Shown here: positions 27,691 through 38,175 of the stretch, in pieces | Layout of the letters: every line of letters starts with the position of its first letter | Numbering within the stretch: the stretch's first letter is position 1 | NCBI RefSeq assembly: GCF_001895085.1 | Contig: NZ_BDFD01000017.1 | Location: 1-54,533 of the forward strand | Origin: Mariprofundus micogutta | GTDB lineage: Bacteria; Pseudomonadota; Zetaproteobacteria; Mariprofundales; Mariprofundaceae | Direction of reading: 5' to 3' | Length of the DNA stretch: 54,533 nt | Position numbers and translations under genes: made by a program | The notes under the pieces: generated by a model | The model's database searches: none | What the model was told of the DNA's origin: nothing | What the model saw: the letters and a program-made list of their open reading frames with translations, nothing else

Positions 27691-28971
27691 CTATTTGGAA
27701 ATAACATTCATGCCACCCATATAAGGCTGCAGAACTGCAGGGACTTTTACTGAACCATCTTCCTGCCAGTAGTTCTCAAGAATTGCCACAAGGGTACGTC
27801 CAATCGCCAGACCTGAACCATTAAGTGTGGCTACCGGTTGCGGCTTACCCCCCTCTTCCCGATAACGGATTCCGGCACGGCGACCCTGAAACTGGCCGAA
27901 GGAAGAACAGGATGATATTTCGCGGTAACAGTTCTGACTTGGCAGCCAGACTTCCAGATCGAAGGTCAGCTGAGAGCTGAAGCCGATATCAGCAGTGCAT
28001 AACTGTACCGTACGATATGGTAACTCCAATGCTTCAAGCACTGCTTCGGCATGTCCGACTAGTTCATCCAGATCGGACAACGCCCGTTCCGGTGTAGTGA
28101 TATGAACCAACTCGACTTTATCGAACTGGTGCTGGCGGATGATACCGCGCTCATCGCGACCGGCAGAACCGGCTTCACGACGGAAACACGGCGTATATGC
28201 ACAATGACGCTTCGGCAGATCAGCCGCATCAAGAATTGTATCCTGATACAGATTGGTGACCGGCACTTCTGCTGTCGGGATCAGATACTGGTCCTCTCCC
28301 TCCAGCTTATACAGATCATCAGCAAACTTCGGCAGCTGCCCAGTCCCTGTCATAGTCTTGCTATTAGCAATTGCAGGCACCCATACTTCTTCGTAACCAT
28401 GTTTATCGGCATGCAGATCAAGCATGAACTGCATCAGCGCACGCTCCATCCGGGCAGCGGCGCCTTTGATGACGGTAAAACGACTACCGGCAAGCGTGGC
28501 ACCAGCTTCAAAATCCAGAATGCCGAGATCAGTGCCGATATCCCAATGGGCGGGCACTTCATCACAACGTGGTGTTCCCCAACGACGCAGTTCAACATTA
28601 TCGTCTTCACTGCTTCCTGCCGGCACTGATTCATGCAGTGCATTGGGAATTTCCAATAATGCCGCAGCAAATTCAGCTTCAGCATCACGCGCCTGTGCAT
28701 CCAGCTCCTTGGCCTGGCGTGAAACTTCACCCATAGCAGCGAGTTCTTCGGATGCATCTTCGCCTTTACTCTTCTTCTGGCCGATCAGTTTGGACACACG
28801 TTTACGATCAGCCGCCAGCGTTTCAGATGCTGTCTTCAGCTCACGCTGACGTTTATCCAGTTCAGTCATCTTCGCCCAGGCACTGCCCGGATCGATTACT
28901 TCTTCACCACGGCGACCAATGGCCGCCTGTAACTGGTCAAATTCTTTTCGTAGGGCCTGTCTGTCTATCAT
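27691..28971 (-). CDS. serS: Seryl-tRNA synthetase
   Basis: Charges tRNA-Ser. The 426 aa have the N-terminal coiled-coil arm that grips the long variable arm (about 30-100, [20 protein letters not shown]) and the class II core. Motif 2 is [20 protein letters not shown] and motif 3 is [18 protein letters not shown]. The start overlaps the gyrA stop (ATGA). Confidence 0.98.
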   Translation of the reverse strand: MIDRQALRKEFDQLQAAIGRRGEEVIDPGSAWAKMTELDKRQRELKTASETLAADRKRVSKLIGQKKSKGEDASEELAAMGEVSRQAKELDAQARDAEAEFAAALLEIPNALHESVPAGSSEDDNVELRRWGTPRCDEVPAHWDIGTDLGILDFEAGATLAGSRFTVIKGAAARMERALMQFMLDLHADKHGYEEVWVPAIANSKTMTGTGQLPKFADDLYKLEGEDQYLIPTAEVPVTNLYQDTILDAADLPKRHCAYTPCFRREAGSAGRDERGIIRQHQFDKVELVHITTPERALSDLDELVGHAEAVLEALELPYRTVQLCTADIGFSSQLTFDLEVWLPSQNCYREISSCSSFGQFQGRRAGIRYREEGGKPQPVATLNGSGLAIGRTLVAILENYWQEDGSVKVPAVLQPYMGGMNVISK

Positions 28972-31490
28972 TCTTCAATTGCTCCATCTTCTGCAGCCCC
29001 GCCTTCTTCAGTTGCACCAGCCTCTGCATCGCCAGGCTCTTCCAGGCTTTCATCTTCATCATCTGACTTGTCGACCACACGCACCGCACCGATTACACGC
29101 TCTTTTCCTTCAACACCGAAGAGTTTCACACCCTGCGTATTGCGACCGATAATAGAGACCGTATCGAGCTTGATACGAACCAGACGACCGGTATCGGTCA
29201 TCATCATCACCTGATCATCTTCAAGTACGAGCAATGCGCCGATCATATTGCCGTTTCGGCCACCGGTTTTCAGCGTGAATACACCCTGACCACCACGTTT
29301 CTGTACATTGTATTCAGATACAGATGTGCGTTTTCCGAAACCGTTTTCAGACACCGCCAGCAACGAAGCATTTTCAACCACCAGCGTCATGGAGATCAGA
29401 TGTTCACCCTCAGCCATACGCATACCGGTCACACCACGTGTACTGCGGCCCATAGGACGCGCATCACTTTCGGCAAAGCGAATCGCTTTACCATTGCTCG
29501 CGCAGAGCATGATATCCTGTGAACCATTGGAAACATCTACCGCTATCAGATCATCATCGTCATCGATATTGATAGCAATAATACCGTTGGTACGGATATT
29601 CTTGTATTCGGAAAGCTTGGTTTTCTTGATCACGCCGTTTTTGGTAGCCATGACAATAAACTGATCATCGCCAAACTCACGGATTGCCAAAGTGGCCGAG
29701 ATCTTCTCATCTTTCTCAACCGGCAACAGATTAACCAGTGCTTTACCGCGAGCCGATCTGCCTGCCTGCGGTACTTCATAGACCTTCTTGCGGAATACCC
29801 GTCCCCGATCGGAGAAGAAGAGCAGGTAATCATGTGTGGATGCCACCATCAACTGGGTGACAAAATCCTCATCCTTGGTGGTCATGGCGGTTTTGCCCTT
29901 ACCACCACGGCGCTGAGCACGATACTGAGAGGCCGCATTACGCTTGATATAACCCTCGCTTGAGATTGTCACCACCATATCTTCTTCGGTAATCAGATCT
30001 TCAACAGAAAGTTCTGCGGTTTCATCCATAATAATCGAGCGACGCGGATCGGCGTATTTATCACGCACATGCTCCAGTTCTTCGACAATGACACCCATCA
30101 GCAACTTCTCATCAGCCAGAATCGCTTTGAGATGTGCAATGAGCTTCATCAACTCATCAAACTCGGCCTGAATCTTGTCACGCTCCAGACCGGTCAAACG
30201 ATGCAGACGCATATCCAGAATGGCCTGCGACTGTTTGTCCGAGAGCTTGAAATGATCCATCAAGCCGACTTTTGCTTCTGCAGGTGTTGCACTGGCACGA
30301 ATCAACTTGATGACTTCGTCAATATTATCCAGAGCTATCAGCAGACCTTCCAGAATGTGAGCACGAGCTTCAGCCTTGGCCAAATCGAACAGACAACGGC
30401 GCGTCACAACCTGACGACGATGATCAAGGAAATGCAGGAGCAGTTCACGCACCCCACACAGTTTCGGCTGCCCATCAACAAGTGAGAGCATATTACAGCT
30501 GAAATTACACTGCAGTTGAGTCTGTTTATACAGGTTATTGAGAATCACTTCCGGAATTTCACCGCGTTTCAACTCAATCGCGATGCGCATTCCTTCACGG
30601 TCCGACTCATCACGCAGGTCGGAGATACCTTCGATTTTCTTGTCTCGTACCAGATGCGCAATATTCTCAATCAGATTGGCCTTGTTCACCTGATACGGGA
30701 GTTCCTCGATAATAATCGATTCGCGTTTGCTCTTCGAATTGACTTCAATCAGCGCTTTGGCACGCATAGTCACCGAACCACGTCCGGAAATGAATGCATC
30801 ACGAATGCCTTTACGACCATAGATAAAACCGCCGGTCGGGAAATCGGGTCCCTGCATCACCTGCATCAGTTCATCATCATCAACATCCGGATTTGCAACC
30901 AGTGCAATCGCTGCATTAATCGTCTCACCAAGGTTGTGCGGAGGGATATTGGTGGCCATGCCCACTGCGATACCCTGCGAGCCGTTGACGAGCAGATTAG
31001 GATACTTGGCTGGCAAAACCTTCGGCTCTTTAAGGGATTCATCATAGTTGGGTGCAAAATCAACCGTGTTTTTATCGATATCAGCAAGCAGTTCAGCGGC
31101 AACACGGCTCATACGGGCTTCGGTATAACGCATTGCTGCGGGAGAATCACCATCGACTGAGCCGAAGTTACCCTGACCATCAATAAGCAGATGGCGCATG
31201 CTCCATGGCTGAGCCATACGTACCATGGCATCATACACTGCTGTATCACCATGCGGATGGTATTTACCAATCACATCACCCACGACACGGGCTGATTTCT
31301 TGAAGGGCTTGTCATGAGTGGAACCGAGATCCTGCATGGCATAGAGAATACGACGATGAACAGGCTTGAGACCATCGCGAGCATCCGGCAACGCTCGACC
31401 TACAATTACACTCATGGCGTAATCGAGGTAGGAGCGTTTCATCTCATCTTCAATCAGTACGGGTACAGAAGTGTTAAGTGTTTCTTCCAT
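28968..31490 (-). CDS. gyrA: DNA gyrase subunit A
   Basis: The breakage-reunion subunit of gyrase, which with GyrB introduces negative supercoils. 840 aa: active-site Tyr122 (RYTEAR), the quinolone-determining region with Thr83 and Asp87 ([10 protein letters not shown]), and a C-terminal beta-pinwheel with the GyrA box QRRGGKG. The last about 35 residues form a strongly acidic tail ([19 protein letters not shown]). The gene begins only 31 bp after tRNA-Arg in the same direction. A ribosome-binding site is not obvious, and the transcript probably includes the tRNA. Confidence 0.98.
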   Translation of the reverse strand: MEETLNTSVPVLIEDEMKRSYLDYAMSVIVGRALPDARDGLKPVHRRILYAMQDLGSTHDKPFKKSARVVGDVIGKYHPHGDTAVYDAMVRMAQPWSMRHLLIDGQGNFGSVDGDSPAAMRYTEARMSRVAAELLADIDKNTVDFAPNYDESLKEPKVLPAKYPNLLVNGSQGIAVGMATNIPPHNLGETINAAIALVANPDVDDDELMQVMQGPDFPTGGFIYGRKGIRDAFISGRGSVTMRAKALIEVNSKSKRESIIIEELPYQVNKANLIENIAHLVRDKKIEGISDLRDESDREGMRIAIELKRGEIPEVILNNLYKQTQLQCNFSCNMLSLVDGQPKLCGVRELLLHFLDHRRQVVTRRCLFDLAKAEARAHILEGLLIALDNIDEVIKLIRASATPAEAKVGLMDHFKLSDKQSQAILDMRLHRLTGLERDKIQAEFDELMKLIAHLKAILADEKLLMGVIVEELEHVRDKYADPRRSIIMDETAELSVEDLITEEDMVVTISSEGYIKRNAASQYRAQRRGGKGKTAMTTKDEDFVTQLMVASTHDYLLFFSDRGRVFRKKVYEVPQAGRSARGKALVNLLPVEKDEKISATLAIREFGDDQFIVMATKNGVIKKTKLSEYKNIRTNGIIAINIDDDDDLIAVDVSNGSQDIMLCASNGKAIRFAESDARPMGRSTRGVTGMRMAEGEHLISMTLVVENASLLAVSENGFGKRTSVSEYNVQKRGGQGVFTLKTGGRNGNMIGALLVLEDDQVMMMTDTGRLVRIKLDTVSIIGRNTQGVKLFGVEGKERVIGAVRVVDKSDDEDESLEEPGDAEAGATEEGGAAEDGAIEE

Positions 31491-31521
31491 GTTTATGCCT
31501 CATATTTCATCTATCAAAAAC

Positions 31522-31598
31522 TGGTGCCCTCGACACGATTCGAACGTGTGGCCTGCCGCTTAGGAGGCGGCCGCTCTATCCAGCTGAGCTACGAGGGC
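31522..31598 (-). tRNA. tRNA-Arg(CCT)
   Basis: A 77-nt cloverleaf: acceptor GCCCTCG with CGAGGGC, discriminator A, encoded CCA. The anticodon loop is CTCCTAA (anticodon CCT) on a GCCGC/GCGGC stem; T loop TTCGAAT. It lies between apt and gyrA, same strand. Confidence 0.95.
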
Positions 31599-31708
31599 TG
31601 ATGCTTGCTTTGCGGTCAATTTAACCGCGTTGAATGATAACGTCATTGATGCAGAACTGCACGGTCAAACAGACAGTTTCTTCACGATACAGATGATGAG
31701 CTCCGCCC

Positions 31709-32236
31709 TCAATTGTAGCTAAGCAAACTACAAACTTTTGTGCCGGACAGCGCCTTGCGACCCGACAAAAAACCCAACTCGATGACAAACAGGCATGATA
31801 CAACTTCAGCGCCAAGCTTTTGCACCAGTTCGACGGTAGCAGATGCAGTACCTCCGGTTGCCAGAAGATCATCAACAATGACCACTTTATGACCTGAACT
31901 CAGTGCATCCCTGTGTATCTCCAGCCGGTCCACACCGTATTCAAGCTCATATTCCACACTATGGATATCTGCCGGCAACTTGCCCGGTTTACGTACTGTC
32001 ACCAGCCCCAGTCCCAACTTGTTGGCCAGCGCCGCCCCGAAAATAAAACCACGCGATTCAATGCCTACAATGGCATCAACATCCGGTCCGATGAACTCAG
32101 CCAGTTCTGAAACCGCTGCGGAGAATGCAGCCCCGTCGGCCAGCATGGGGGTGATGTCTTTGAAAATGATGCCGGGCTTGGGGAAATCAGGTACGTCGCG
32201 AATATGATCCTGCCAACTCAATTTTTCGTTCCCCAT
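31709..32236 (-). CDS. apt: Adenine phosphoribosyltransferase
   Basis: Salvages adenine to AMP using PRPP. The 175 aa match the family: DVPDFPKPGIIFKDITPML, GIESRGFIFGAALA, VRKPGKLPA and the PRPP loop VVIVDDLLATGGTASATVEL. The start codon directly follows the rpoS stop (TGAATG), and AGGAGA inside the end of rpoS serves as the ribosome-binding site. Translational coupling to rpoS is therefore likely. Confidence 0.97.
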   Translation of the reverse strand: MGNEKLSWQDHIRDVPDFPKPGIIFKDITPMLADGAAFSAAVSELAEFIGPDVDAIVGIESRGFIFGAALANKLGLGLVTVRKPGKLPADIHSVEYELEYGVDRLEIHRDALSSGHKVVIVDDLLATGGTASATVELVQKLGAEVVSCLFVIELGFLSGRKALSGTKVCSLLSYN

Positions 32237-33082
32237 TCAGATAATCTCCTCAAAACTTACATCTTCATGTTCAACCATGCGGCGCAGCTTTTGTAATGCC
32301 GCCACCTGAATCTGTCTGATTCGTTCCCGGGTCACACCCATATGTTCGCCTATAGACTCCAGTGTCCAGGGATCATCATCCAGACCCAATCCATATCGCA
32401 AACGTACAACTTCACGCTCTTTTGCCGTCAGCTTGGCCATCCACTTATTCAGCATCTCGTCACGCCGCTTATGCTCCATACGTTCACTTGGTGCTTTGGC
32501 CGACTCATCTGCAGTCACATCATAAATGGTGAAGTCACCCTCATCATGCAGCATTGCATCCGCACTTTCAGTGGTAAGCGCATTCCTGAGCAGCGATTGC
32601 ACTCGATCTATCGGAATGCCCATAGCTTCGGCAACTTCCATCTCTGTAGGCTCACGTCCAAGCGAGGCACGCAACCTGTTAAAGTTGTTGAGAACTCCGT
32701 TATACTCCTTGGCAATATGTACGGGCAAACGGATCGTGCGCGACTGGTTCATGATGGCGCGCTCCACGGCCTGTCTGATCCACCAGGTTGCATAGGTGGA
32801 AAAACGGCAGCCATGTGATGCATCAAACTTTTCAACCGCACGCATCAGACCGAGATTCCCCTCTTCAATCAGGTCACTCAAAGCCATGCCACGATTCATA
32901 TATCGGCGGGATATTTTTACAACCAGACGCAAATTGGTCTGGATCATCTGCTGACGGGCAGATTCATCGCCGGCAGCAATTTTCTTTGAAAGATCCACCT
33001 CTTCCTGAGCAGACAGCAAATCATAACGGGAAATCTCCCGCATATACATTGCCATAGGTTCAAAACTGTGACTTTTGCTCAT
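32237..33082 (-). CDS. rpoS: RNA polymerase sigma factor RpoS-like
   Basis: General stress/stationary-phase type sigma factor of the sigma-70 family, 281 aa. Regions visible: 1.2 (MYMREISRYDLLSAQEEV), 2.1-2.4 (NLRLVVKISRRYMNRG, DLIEEGNLGLMRAVEKFD, FSTYATWWIRQAVERA), 3 (RTIRLPVHIAKEYN) and 4 (VVRLRYGLG, then GVTRERIRQIQVAALQKLR). RpoS is preferred over RpoH because of region 2 wording and the conserved pcm-nlpD-rpoS order. It is somewhat shorter than E. coli RpoS. Confidence 0.85.
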   Translation of the reverse strand: MSKSHSFEPMAMYMREISRYDLLSAQEEVDLSKKIAAGDESARQQMIQTNLRLVVKISRRYMNRGMALSDLIEEGNLGLMRAVEKFDASHGCRFSTYATWWIRQAVERAIMNQSRTIRLPVHIAKEYNGVLNNFNRLRASLGREPTEMEVAEAMGIPIDRVQSLLRNALTTESADAMLHDEGDFTIYDVTADESAKAPSERMEHKRRDEMLNKWMAKLTAKEREVVRLRYGLGLDDDPWTLESIGEHMGVTRERIRQIQVAALQKLRRMVEHEDVSFEEII

Positions 33083-33152
33083 TGGCCCCTATACCTGAGG
33101 CGTTATTTGTGTTGCTGAAAACGCCATTCCCAGTGTCAACGCGACTATCTCA

Positions 33153-33932
33153 TCAGCGTGGTAAATAGGCAAGCGGATCAACGGCCACACTACCCTGTCT
33201 GACTTCAAAGTGCAGATGAGGCCCACTGGCTCTGCCTGTATGCCCTACCCTGGCAATCACATCACCGGCTTTAATATTCTGACCCTTGCGAACAAGGTTA
33301 CGCTGATTGTGACCATATGCGGTAAACAGATTATTACCATGACGGATAATCACCAGGTTTCCATATCCGCTCAGTCGATGGTCTGAATAGACCACAGTAC
33401 CCGATGCTGCAGCATGGATCGGAGCCCCCTCTTTGGCACCTATATCAACCCCGTCATGCATGCGGGAACCCCTGCGGCCGAATCGACTGGTCACCTTGCC
33501 CCGAACCGGCCAGCGCAGCTTACCACCGGTTGCTTTGGTTTTATGCCGCGGTTTTTGAACACTTTTTTTGCTGCTCTTTTTAGCGACCTGACGCGGCTTA
33601 CTGGCTTTTCTGATTTTCGCAGCGGTCGGGTCATACGTTCCTTTCGGTGCCCAGCGATCAATATACAAGCGTTGTCCGACATAGATTCTATAGGGATATG
33701 GAATGCGATTACGCATGGCAATCAGCTTATAATGCACACCAAATTTTTTGCCGATGCTGTAGAGTGTATCCTGAGGTCTGACATAGCGAATCACCGGTTT
33801 GCCAATTTTTTTACCGACTGACTTAGAAGCACTCGGTTTATGGTGTGATTTACTACGTGGCATCGGGGTGCTGTAACAGCCCGCTACAGCCAGTAGCAGC
33901 AACAGGCATAGTAACCTGCCGATCAAACCCAT
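33153..33932 (-). CDS. nlpD: NlpD-like lipoprotein with LysM and M23 (LytM) domains
   Basis: Outer-membrane lipoprotein of cell separation; NlpD in E. coli activates amidase AmiC. 259 aa: signal peptide with lipobox Val-Ala-Gly-Cys19, a LysM domain about 49-92 (RYVRPQDTLYSIGKKFG), a basic linker, and an M23 domain about 140-256. Unlike the degenerate E. coli protein, this one keeps His159-x3-Asp163, His208 and His239-x-His241, so it may be a working endopeptidase. Its start overlaps the yqaA-like gene by 10 bp; rpoS follows. Confidence 0.9.
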   Translation of the reverse strand: MGLIGRLLCLLLLLAVAGCYSTPMPRSKSHHKPSASKSVGKKIGKPVIRYVRPQDTLYSIGKKFGVHYKLIAMRNRIPYPYRIYVGQRLYIDRWAPKGTYDPTAAKIRKASKPRQVAKKSSKKSVQKPRHKTKATGGKLRWPVRGKVTSRFGRRGSRMHDGVDIGAKEGAPIHAAASGTVVYSDHRLSGYGNLVIIRHGNNLFTAYGHNQRNLVRKGQNIKAGDVIARVGHTGRASGPHLHFEVRQGSVAVDPLAYLPR

Positions 33933-34495
33933 AACAGGGCAAACCCTCCAATCACTGCAACCGTCACCAGTACGGTCAGCAATTCAAAATGTTTTTCAAC
34001 CCAGCGCCTTAGCTTCTCACCGCCCCAATACATCAGGCTTGCTTCCAGATAGAAGCGTGCCGCACGTGATGCAAGCGCGGCAAGTATAAATGGTATAAAC
34101 GGCATACCGAATGCACCGGATGCAATGGTAATAATTTTAAACGGAATCGGTGAAAAGCCAGCGACGGCAACAACCCATATGCCATGCTCAATAAACAGTT
34201 GTTGAACATTATCAAATGTTTCAGTTGCATGGTAAAATTCAATAATAGGCTGCGCAACCGTGACAAACAGAAACATGCCAATGGCATAGCCGATGGCAGC
34301 TCCAATGGCGGAGCCTGCAGTCGTAATGGCAGCAAGACGAAATGCACTGCCGGGGCTGCTCATCGACATCAGCAGTAGCAAAACATCAGGCGGTATAGGG
34401 AATACACTGGCCTCAATAACAGCAATCAGGAACAGTACCCGCTGTGCATGCGGATGGTCGGCTTGTGCCAGCGTCCAATTATACAGACGCCGCAA
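33923..34495 (-). CDS. YqaA/DedA-like (SNARE-associated) membrane protein
   Basis: 190 aa, inner-membrane protein with four to five hydrophobic segments and the VEASVFPIPPDVLL motif near 27-40, which resembles the E-x-x-x-x-P-x-P signature of the DedA superfamily. A central GFSPIPFKIITIASGAFGMP (about 113-132) and a C-terminal helix follow. DedA relatives move undecaprenyl phosphate or phospholipids, but the YqaA branch is not characterised. It sits between pcm and nlpD, a place where homologues are often found. Confidence 0.85.
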   Translation of the reverse strand: MRRLYNWTLAQADHPHAQRVLFLIAVIEASVFPIPPDVLLLLMSMSSPGSAFRLAAITTAGSAIGAAIGYAIGMFLFVTVAQPIIEFYHATETFDNVQQLFIEHGIWVVAVAGFSPIPFKIITIASGAFGMPFIPFILAALASRAARFYLEASLMYWGGEKLRRWVEKHFELLTVLVTVAVIGGFALLWV

Positions 34496-34526
34496 CCATG
34501 AGGGGCGTGGCTCGTTAACCTGCTCG

Positions 34527-35174
34527 TCAGTAATGATTCACTCCTTCCAGCAAAGGAACGAAGGTACATGCATCTAAATACTCCTCCGTATAACCATTTG
34601 CCTGCTTGCGCCGTTTTACCAAACGATGATCACCGCCCTCTCCTTCAGGAAGCAACAACACACCGCCGGGTTTCAATTGCTGCAACCATACATCAGAAGC
34701 AAAGCCCCCTGCTGTGACAATGATCGCATCATAGGGTGCATAATCTTCCCAGCCGAGGCGACCATCAGCACATTTAAGCATGACATTGGCATGACGCGCT
34801 GCACGCAGGTTTTTGCGTGCCCGATCATGTAACGGCTGAATACGCTCTATGCTGTATACTCTGCGACAGAGTCTGGAAAGTACTGCAGTCTGATATCCGC
34901 AACCTGTACCGATCTCCAGCACACGCTCATGCCCCTGAAGCTCGAGCAGCTGGCTCATGCGGGCCACCATATAAGGCTGTGAAATAGTCTGGCCTGAACC
35001 AATAGGAAGCGCACAATCATGGTAGGCCCGGGAGGCCAGAGCAGAATCAACAAACAAATGCCTGGGGACTGTGAGCATGGCATCAAGTACGCGCTCATCG
35101 TTCACTCCTCTCGCAAGTAGCTGCTCAGACACCATACGCTGTCTGGGGCGTTCATACGCGAGATTTGATTGCAT
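34527..35174 (-). CDS. pcm: Protein-L-isoaspartate O-methyltransferase
   Basis: Repairs isoaspartyl damage in aged proteins with SAM. The 215 aa include [44 protein letters not shown], the SAM loop [16 protein letters not shown] and IIVTAGG. The location upstream of nlpD-rpoS is a conserved one in proteobacteria. tRNA-Pro ends 31 bp upstream of the start. Confidence 0.96.
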   Translation of the reverse strand: MQSNLAYERPRQRMVSEQLLARGVNDERVLDAMLTVPRHLFVDSALASRAYHDCALPIGSGQTISQPYMVARMSQLLELQGHERVLEIGTGCGYQTAVLSRLCRRVYSIERIQPLHDRARKNLRAARHANVMLKCADGRLGWEDYAPYDAIIVTAGGFASDVWLQQLKPGGVLLLPEGEGGDHRLVKRRKQANGYTEEYLDACTFVPLLEGVNHY

Positions 35175-35204
35175 CAGTCAGACTCCATGACTCCAATAAA
35201 AAAA

Positions 35205-35281
35205 TGGTCGGGACGAGAGGATTCGAACCTCCGACCACACGGCCCCCAGCCGTGTGCGCTACCAGACTGCGCTACGTCCCG
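35205..35281 (-). tRNA. tRNA-Pro(GGG)
   Basis: A 77-nt cloverleaf: acceptor CGGGACG with CGTCCCG, discriminator A, encoded CCA; anticodon loop CTGGGGG (anticodon GGG) on a CACGG/CCGTG stem; T loop TTCGAAT. It lies after the MerR-type gene in the same direction, a common ihfA-merR-tRNA-Pro order. Confidence 0.95.
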
Positions 35282-35359
35282 TTTCATGGGCGATGAAGCA
35301 TACTGAAAACAATAAATAATGATAGAAGATTGATAGCTTCGATCAATCGAGAATATGAA

Positions 35360-35731
35360 TCAATCGAGCAGTTTATATATTGCGCTCAATTCCTCTTTAA
35401 TTTGACGCAGCTGTGTCTGGCTGTCTTTCTGTTCGACGATGTCTTCCAGATCACCATTAAGCAGTCGCTTCTTGGCACCGCGAATGGTGAAGTTAAGATC
35501 ATACAACAGATGTTTAATCTGCAACACGGCATACACATCACGATGACGATAAAAACGACGATTACCTGTCTTTTTCACCGGTTTGATATGTTTGAACTCG
35601 GTTTCCCAGTATCGCAACACATGTGGTTCAACACCACAAACATCACTGACTTCGCGAATGGAAAAGAAAAGCTTGTCGGGCAGATCCGGGACATGCAGAC
35701 CCGCTTTGGCTAAAGCCTCTTTAGAACTCAT
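35360..35731 (-). CDS. MerR-family regulator downstream of ihfA
   Basis: 123 aa. An N-terminal winged helix-turn-helix (FSIREVSDVCGVEPHVLRYW, then ETEF and RRFYRHRDV) is characteristic of MerR proteins. A C-terminal helix probably makes a dimer coiled coil. There are no cysteines that would suggest metal sensing, other than one in the helix-turn-helix. The position directly after ihfA (4-bp overlap) is widely conserved. The regulon is unknown. Confidence 0.93.
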   Translation of the reverse strand: MSSKEALAKAGLHVPDLPDKLFFSIREVSDVCGVEPHVLRYWETEFKHIKPVKKTGNRRFYRHRDVYAVLQIKHLLYDLNFTIRGAKKRLLNGDLEDIVEQKDSQTQLRQIKEELSAIYKLLD

Positions 35732-36021
35732 TTGTCACCTTTAAGCAGCTTTTTCTTGAGTAAGGGACTGGCACGAAAGGTTACAACTGAACGTGGTGCA
35801 ATCGTAATATCAGAACCTGTTTTAGGGTTTCTGCCACGGCGCGCATGTTTTTGACGTACAATAAAATGACCAAAGCCGGAGAGCTTCACGTTATCACCCT
35901 GCTCAAGAGAATCACGAATGACTCCGAGCACGGATTCAACGATCTGGGCTGATTCTTTTTTAGTCAACCCGACACGTTCATGAACGATTTTAGCAATCTC
36001 AGCTTTGGTCACTACCCTCAC
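35728..36021 (-). CDS. ihfA: Integration host factor subunit alpha
   Basis: Sequence-specific DNA-bending protein, half of the IHF dimer, used among other things at sigma-54 promoters and integration sites. The 97 aa include LTKAE-like VTKAEIAKIVHERVGLTKKE and the DNA-intercalating arm GRNPKTGSDITIAPRSVVTF. The first gene of a unit with merR and behind the promoter at 36078-36105. pheST is not next to it here. Confidence 0.95.
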   Translation of the reverse strand: MRVVTKAEIAKIVHERVGLTKKESAQIVESVLGVIRDSLEQGDNVKLSGFGHFIVRQKHARRGRNPKTGSDITIAPRSVVTFRASPLLKKKLLKGDK

Positions 36022-36077
36022 CCTCTAAACTGTTATAAAACAAGTCGTTGCCATTTCCTGCTAGAAAAAGCTTATGA

Positions 36078-36105
36078 ACATTATCAGAAGCTCTTGTTCT
36101 GTCAA
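36078..36105 (-). promoter_or_regulatory. Sigma-70 promoter for ihfA
   Basis: On the minus strand a consensus TTGACA (36105-36100), 16-bp spacer, and TAATGT (36083-36078), about 55 bp upstream of ihfA. Confidence 0.65.
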
Positions 36106-36193
36106 AGATTTTTTAAGTAATAGTAAAGTACATTTTTCTCATTTTGCAAGCATGGTAGTAGATAAATGCAGCTGCAAAAAATTGCTTTGGTGT

Positions 36194-36874
36194 TTACGCG
36201 GGGATCAACTGACCTTCATGCAGTGACAACATACGATCACATTCACGGGCTAATGTTTTGCTGTGTGTCACCATGATCACTGCTGCATTCTCTTCCCTGC
36301 ACAACTGTTGCAACAGATCGAATACTTCATGAGCCGTACGCTCATCCAGATTACCCGTTGGCTCATCGGCCAGCAAAACTCTGGGTCTGGTCGCAAGCGC
36401 TCGGGCAACAGCCACGCGTTGTGCTTCACCACCAGAAAGTTTGGCCGGTATATGCTTCTCACGTTCTGCCATACCCAATCGCATGAGTAACTCTCTGCCG
36501 CGCTTGTTAGCAGTCTCGAGGGCAACGCCCTGCACCATGAGTGGCAACACCACATTCTCCAGCGCAGTCAGTTCCGGAATCAGATGATGGGCCTGATAAA
36601 CAAAACCGATTTTTTCATTGCGCAGATGGGCCTGCTTGTTCGAACCCAGATCTTGAATGGCTTCGCCTGCCAGATATATTTCACCGGCATCAGGTCGCTC
36701 AAGCGTACCAAGTACCTGTAACATGGTGGACTTACCACTACCCGACTCACCGACTACGGCAAGAAACTCCCCTTCAAGCAGATCAAACTCTATAGCCCGA
36801 AGAATCTCCAGACGCCCGTCAGGGGCATCAAAACCCTTGCACAGGCCGCTGACTTTAAACAATGACTTACTCAT
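36194..36874 (-). CDS. lolD: Lipoprotein-releasing ABC transporter ATP-binding protein
   Basis: Powers release of outer-membrane lipoproteins from the inner membrane. The 226 aa have Walker A GESGSGKST, Q-loop VYQAHHLIPELTALENV, the LolD-type signature LSGGEAQRVAVARAL, Walker B VLLADEPTGNLD and the H-loop TH. Its start overlaps the permease gene lolC by 8 bp. The set works with the downstream-acting LolA/LolB, not seen here. Confidence 0.95.
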   Translation of the reverse strand: MSKSLFKVSGLCKGFDAPDGRLEILRAIEFDLLEGEFLAVVGESGSGKSTMLQVLGTLERPDAGEIYLAGEAIQDLGSNKQAHLRNEKIGFVYQAHHLIPELTALENVVLPLMVQGVALETANKRGRELLMRLGMAEREKHIPAKLSGGEAQRVAVARALATRPRVLLADEPTGNLDERTAHEVFDLLQQLCREENAAVIMVTHSKTLARECDRMLSLHEGQLIPA

Positions 36875-38117
36875 ATCTCAAAGCCTCAGCCGGCGGAACG
36901 CTGGCAGCACGCCAGGCCGGATAAAATGTCGCCAGAAGGCCCATAATCAGACTGGCCACTACGATCATCACCACAGATGAGAAATCTATGACGGAGGGTA
37001 CATGGTCGATGAAATAGACTTCTCCGGACATGAACTGCATACCAAGCATTTTTTCAATCCAGGCCAGCAGCGGATCCAGCTTCCAGGCCAGCAGAAGGCC
37101 AAGCACACTGCCCAGCATCGTCCCTACACCGGAGAGCATCATGCCCATGAGCAGAAACACACGCATGACAGAACTGTGCGTTGCACCTACCGTTTTAAGA
37201 ATCGCAATCTCTTTGCGTCGCTCCATGACCACCATCACCAGTGAAGCCACCATATTAAATACAGCAACCATAATGATCAGCGACAGGATCACTCCCATAG
37301 CAACGCGTTCTGTTTTCAGGGCATTGAAAAATGCGCGATGACGTTGCTGCCAATCTGTCACCCATGCACCGGTTGGCAGACTCTGGCGTGCCAGTTTCGC
37401 CACTGCATTCGCCTGATCCCTGTCATCCAGAAACAACTCAATACCAGTGACGCTATTGCCGAGACGATTGAGTCGCTGTACCGCCTGCAGTGGCGTGATA
37501 ATCACACCTACATCGTACTCGTGAAAACCGGAATCAAAGATACCCACCAGTTCAAAGGCTCGCATACGCGGCGAGGCGCCCGAAGGGCTGATGCCGCCAC
37601 TGGGTGACATCAAACGTACTTTATCGCCCACATCCAGGCCAAGTTTTCTGGCCAGCGTTTTACCCATCACCACTTCAAATGGAGAAACACCACTGCCGAT
37701 AAAACGACCTTTAACAACATGAGCAGCAATATCGTCACTGCGTGTGGCATCGACACCTTTTAACAGTGCGCCAAATGCGCGCGAGCCATACGATGCCAGA
37801 ACCTGGGATTGAATGTAGGGAGCGGCTCTTTTGACGCCAGGCAGAGATTCAGACTGCTGCAGCCATGCCGGCCATTCAGACAATGTATCACCGGGTCCTT
37901 GCACATCAATGTGAGAAGAAAAACCCAGTAGTTTATCGCGGATTTCTACTGCTGCCCCATTCATCACAGAGAGCACTACAATCAGTGTCATCACACCAAT
38001 CGCAATACCGATACCGGAGCTCCAGCTAATCAGGGATACAAATTTCTCACTTCGGCGGGAGCGCAAATAACGCCGGGCCAGCATCCATTCATAAGAACGA
38101 AAGAATCCCTGCTTCAT
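36867..38117 (-). CDS. lolC: Lipoprotein-releasing ABC transporter permease (LolC/LolE family)
   Basis: Inner-membrane permease for lipoprotein extraction, 416 aa. N-terminal SYEWMLARRYLRSRRSEKFV, a first helix near 30-50, a large periplasmic domain, and three C-terminal helices starting around 270, with KEIAILKTVGA in the coupling region, as expected for the MacB/FtsX-like fold. Only one permease gene is adjacent, so it may form a homodimer (LolF style) or have a second partner elsewhere. It overlaps lolD and follows the antiporter gene by 58 bp. Confidence 0.93.
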   Translation of the reverse strand: MKQGFFRSYEWMLARRYLRSRRSEKFVSLISWSSGIGIAIGVMTLIVVLSVMNGAAVEIRDKLLGFSSHIDVQGPGDTLSEWPAWLQQSESLPGVKRAAPYIQSQVLASYGSRAFGALLKGVDATRSDDIAAHVVKGRFIGSGVSPFEVVMGKTLARKLGLDVGDKVRLMSPSGGISPSGASPRMRAFELVGIFDSGFHEYDVGVIITPLQAVQRLNRLGNSVTGIELFLDDRDQANAVAKLARQSLPTGAWVTDWQQRHRAFFNALKTERVAMGVILSLIIMVAVFNMVASLVMVVMERRKEIAILKTVGATHSSVMRVFLLMGMMLSGVGTMLGSVLGLLLAWKLDPLLAWIEKMLGMQFMSGEVYFIDHVPSVIDFSSVVMIVVASLIMGLLATFYPAWRAASVPPAEALRYE

Positions 38118-38175
38118 ATATGCACAACTATAACTGCTGAATCTGGGTACATCGGCCCTCTCTCGTGATGATCAA

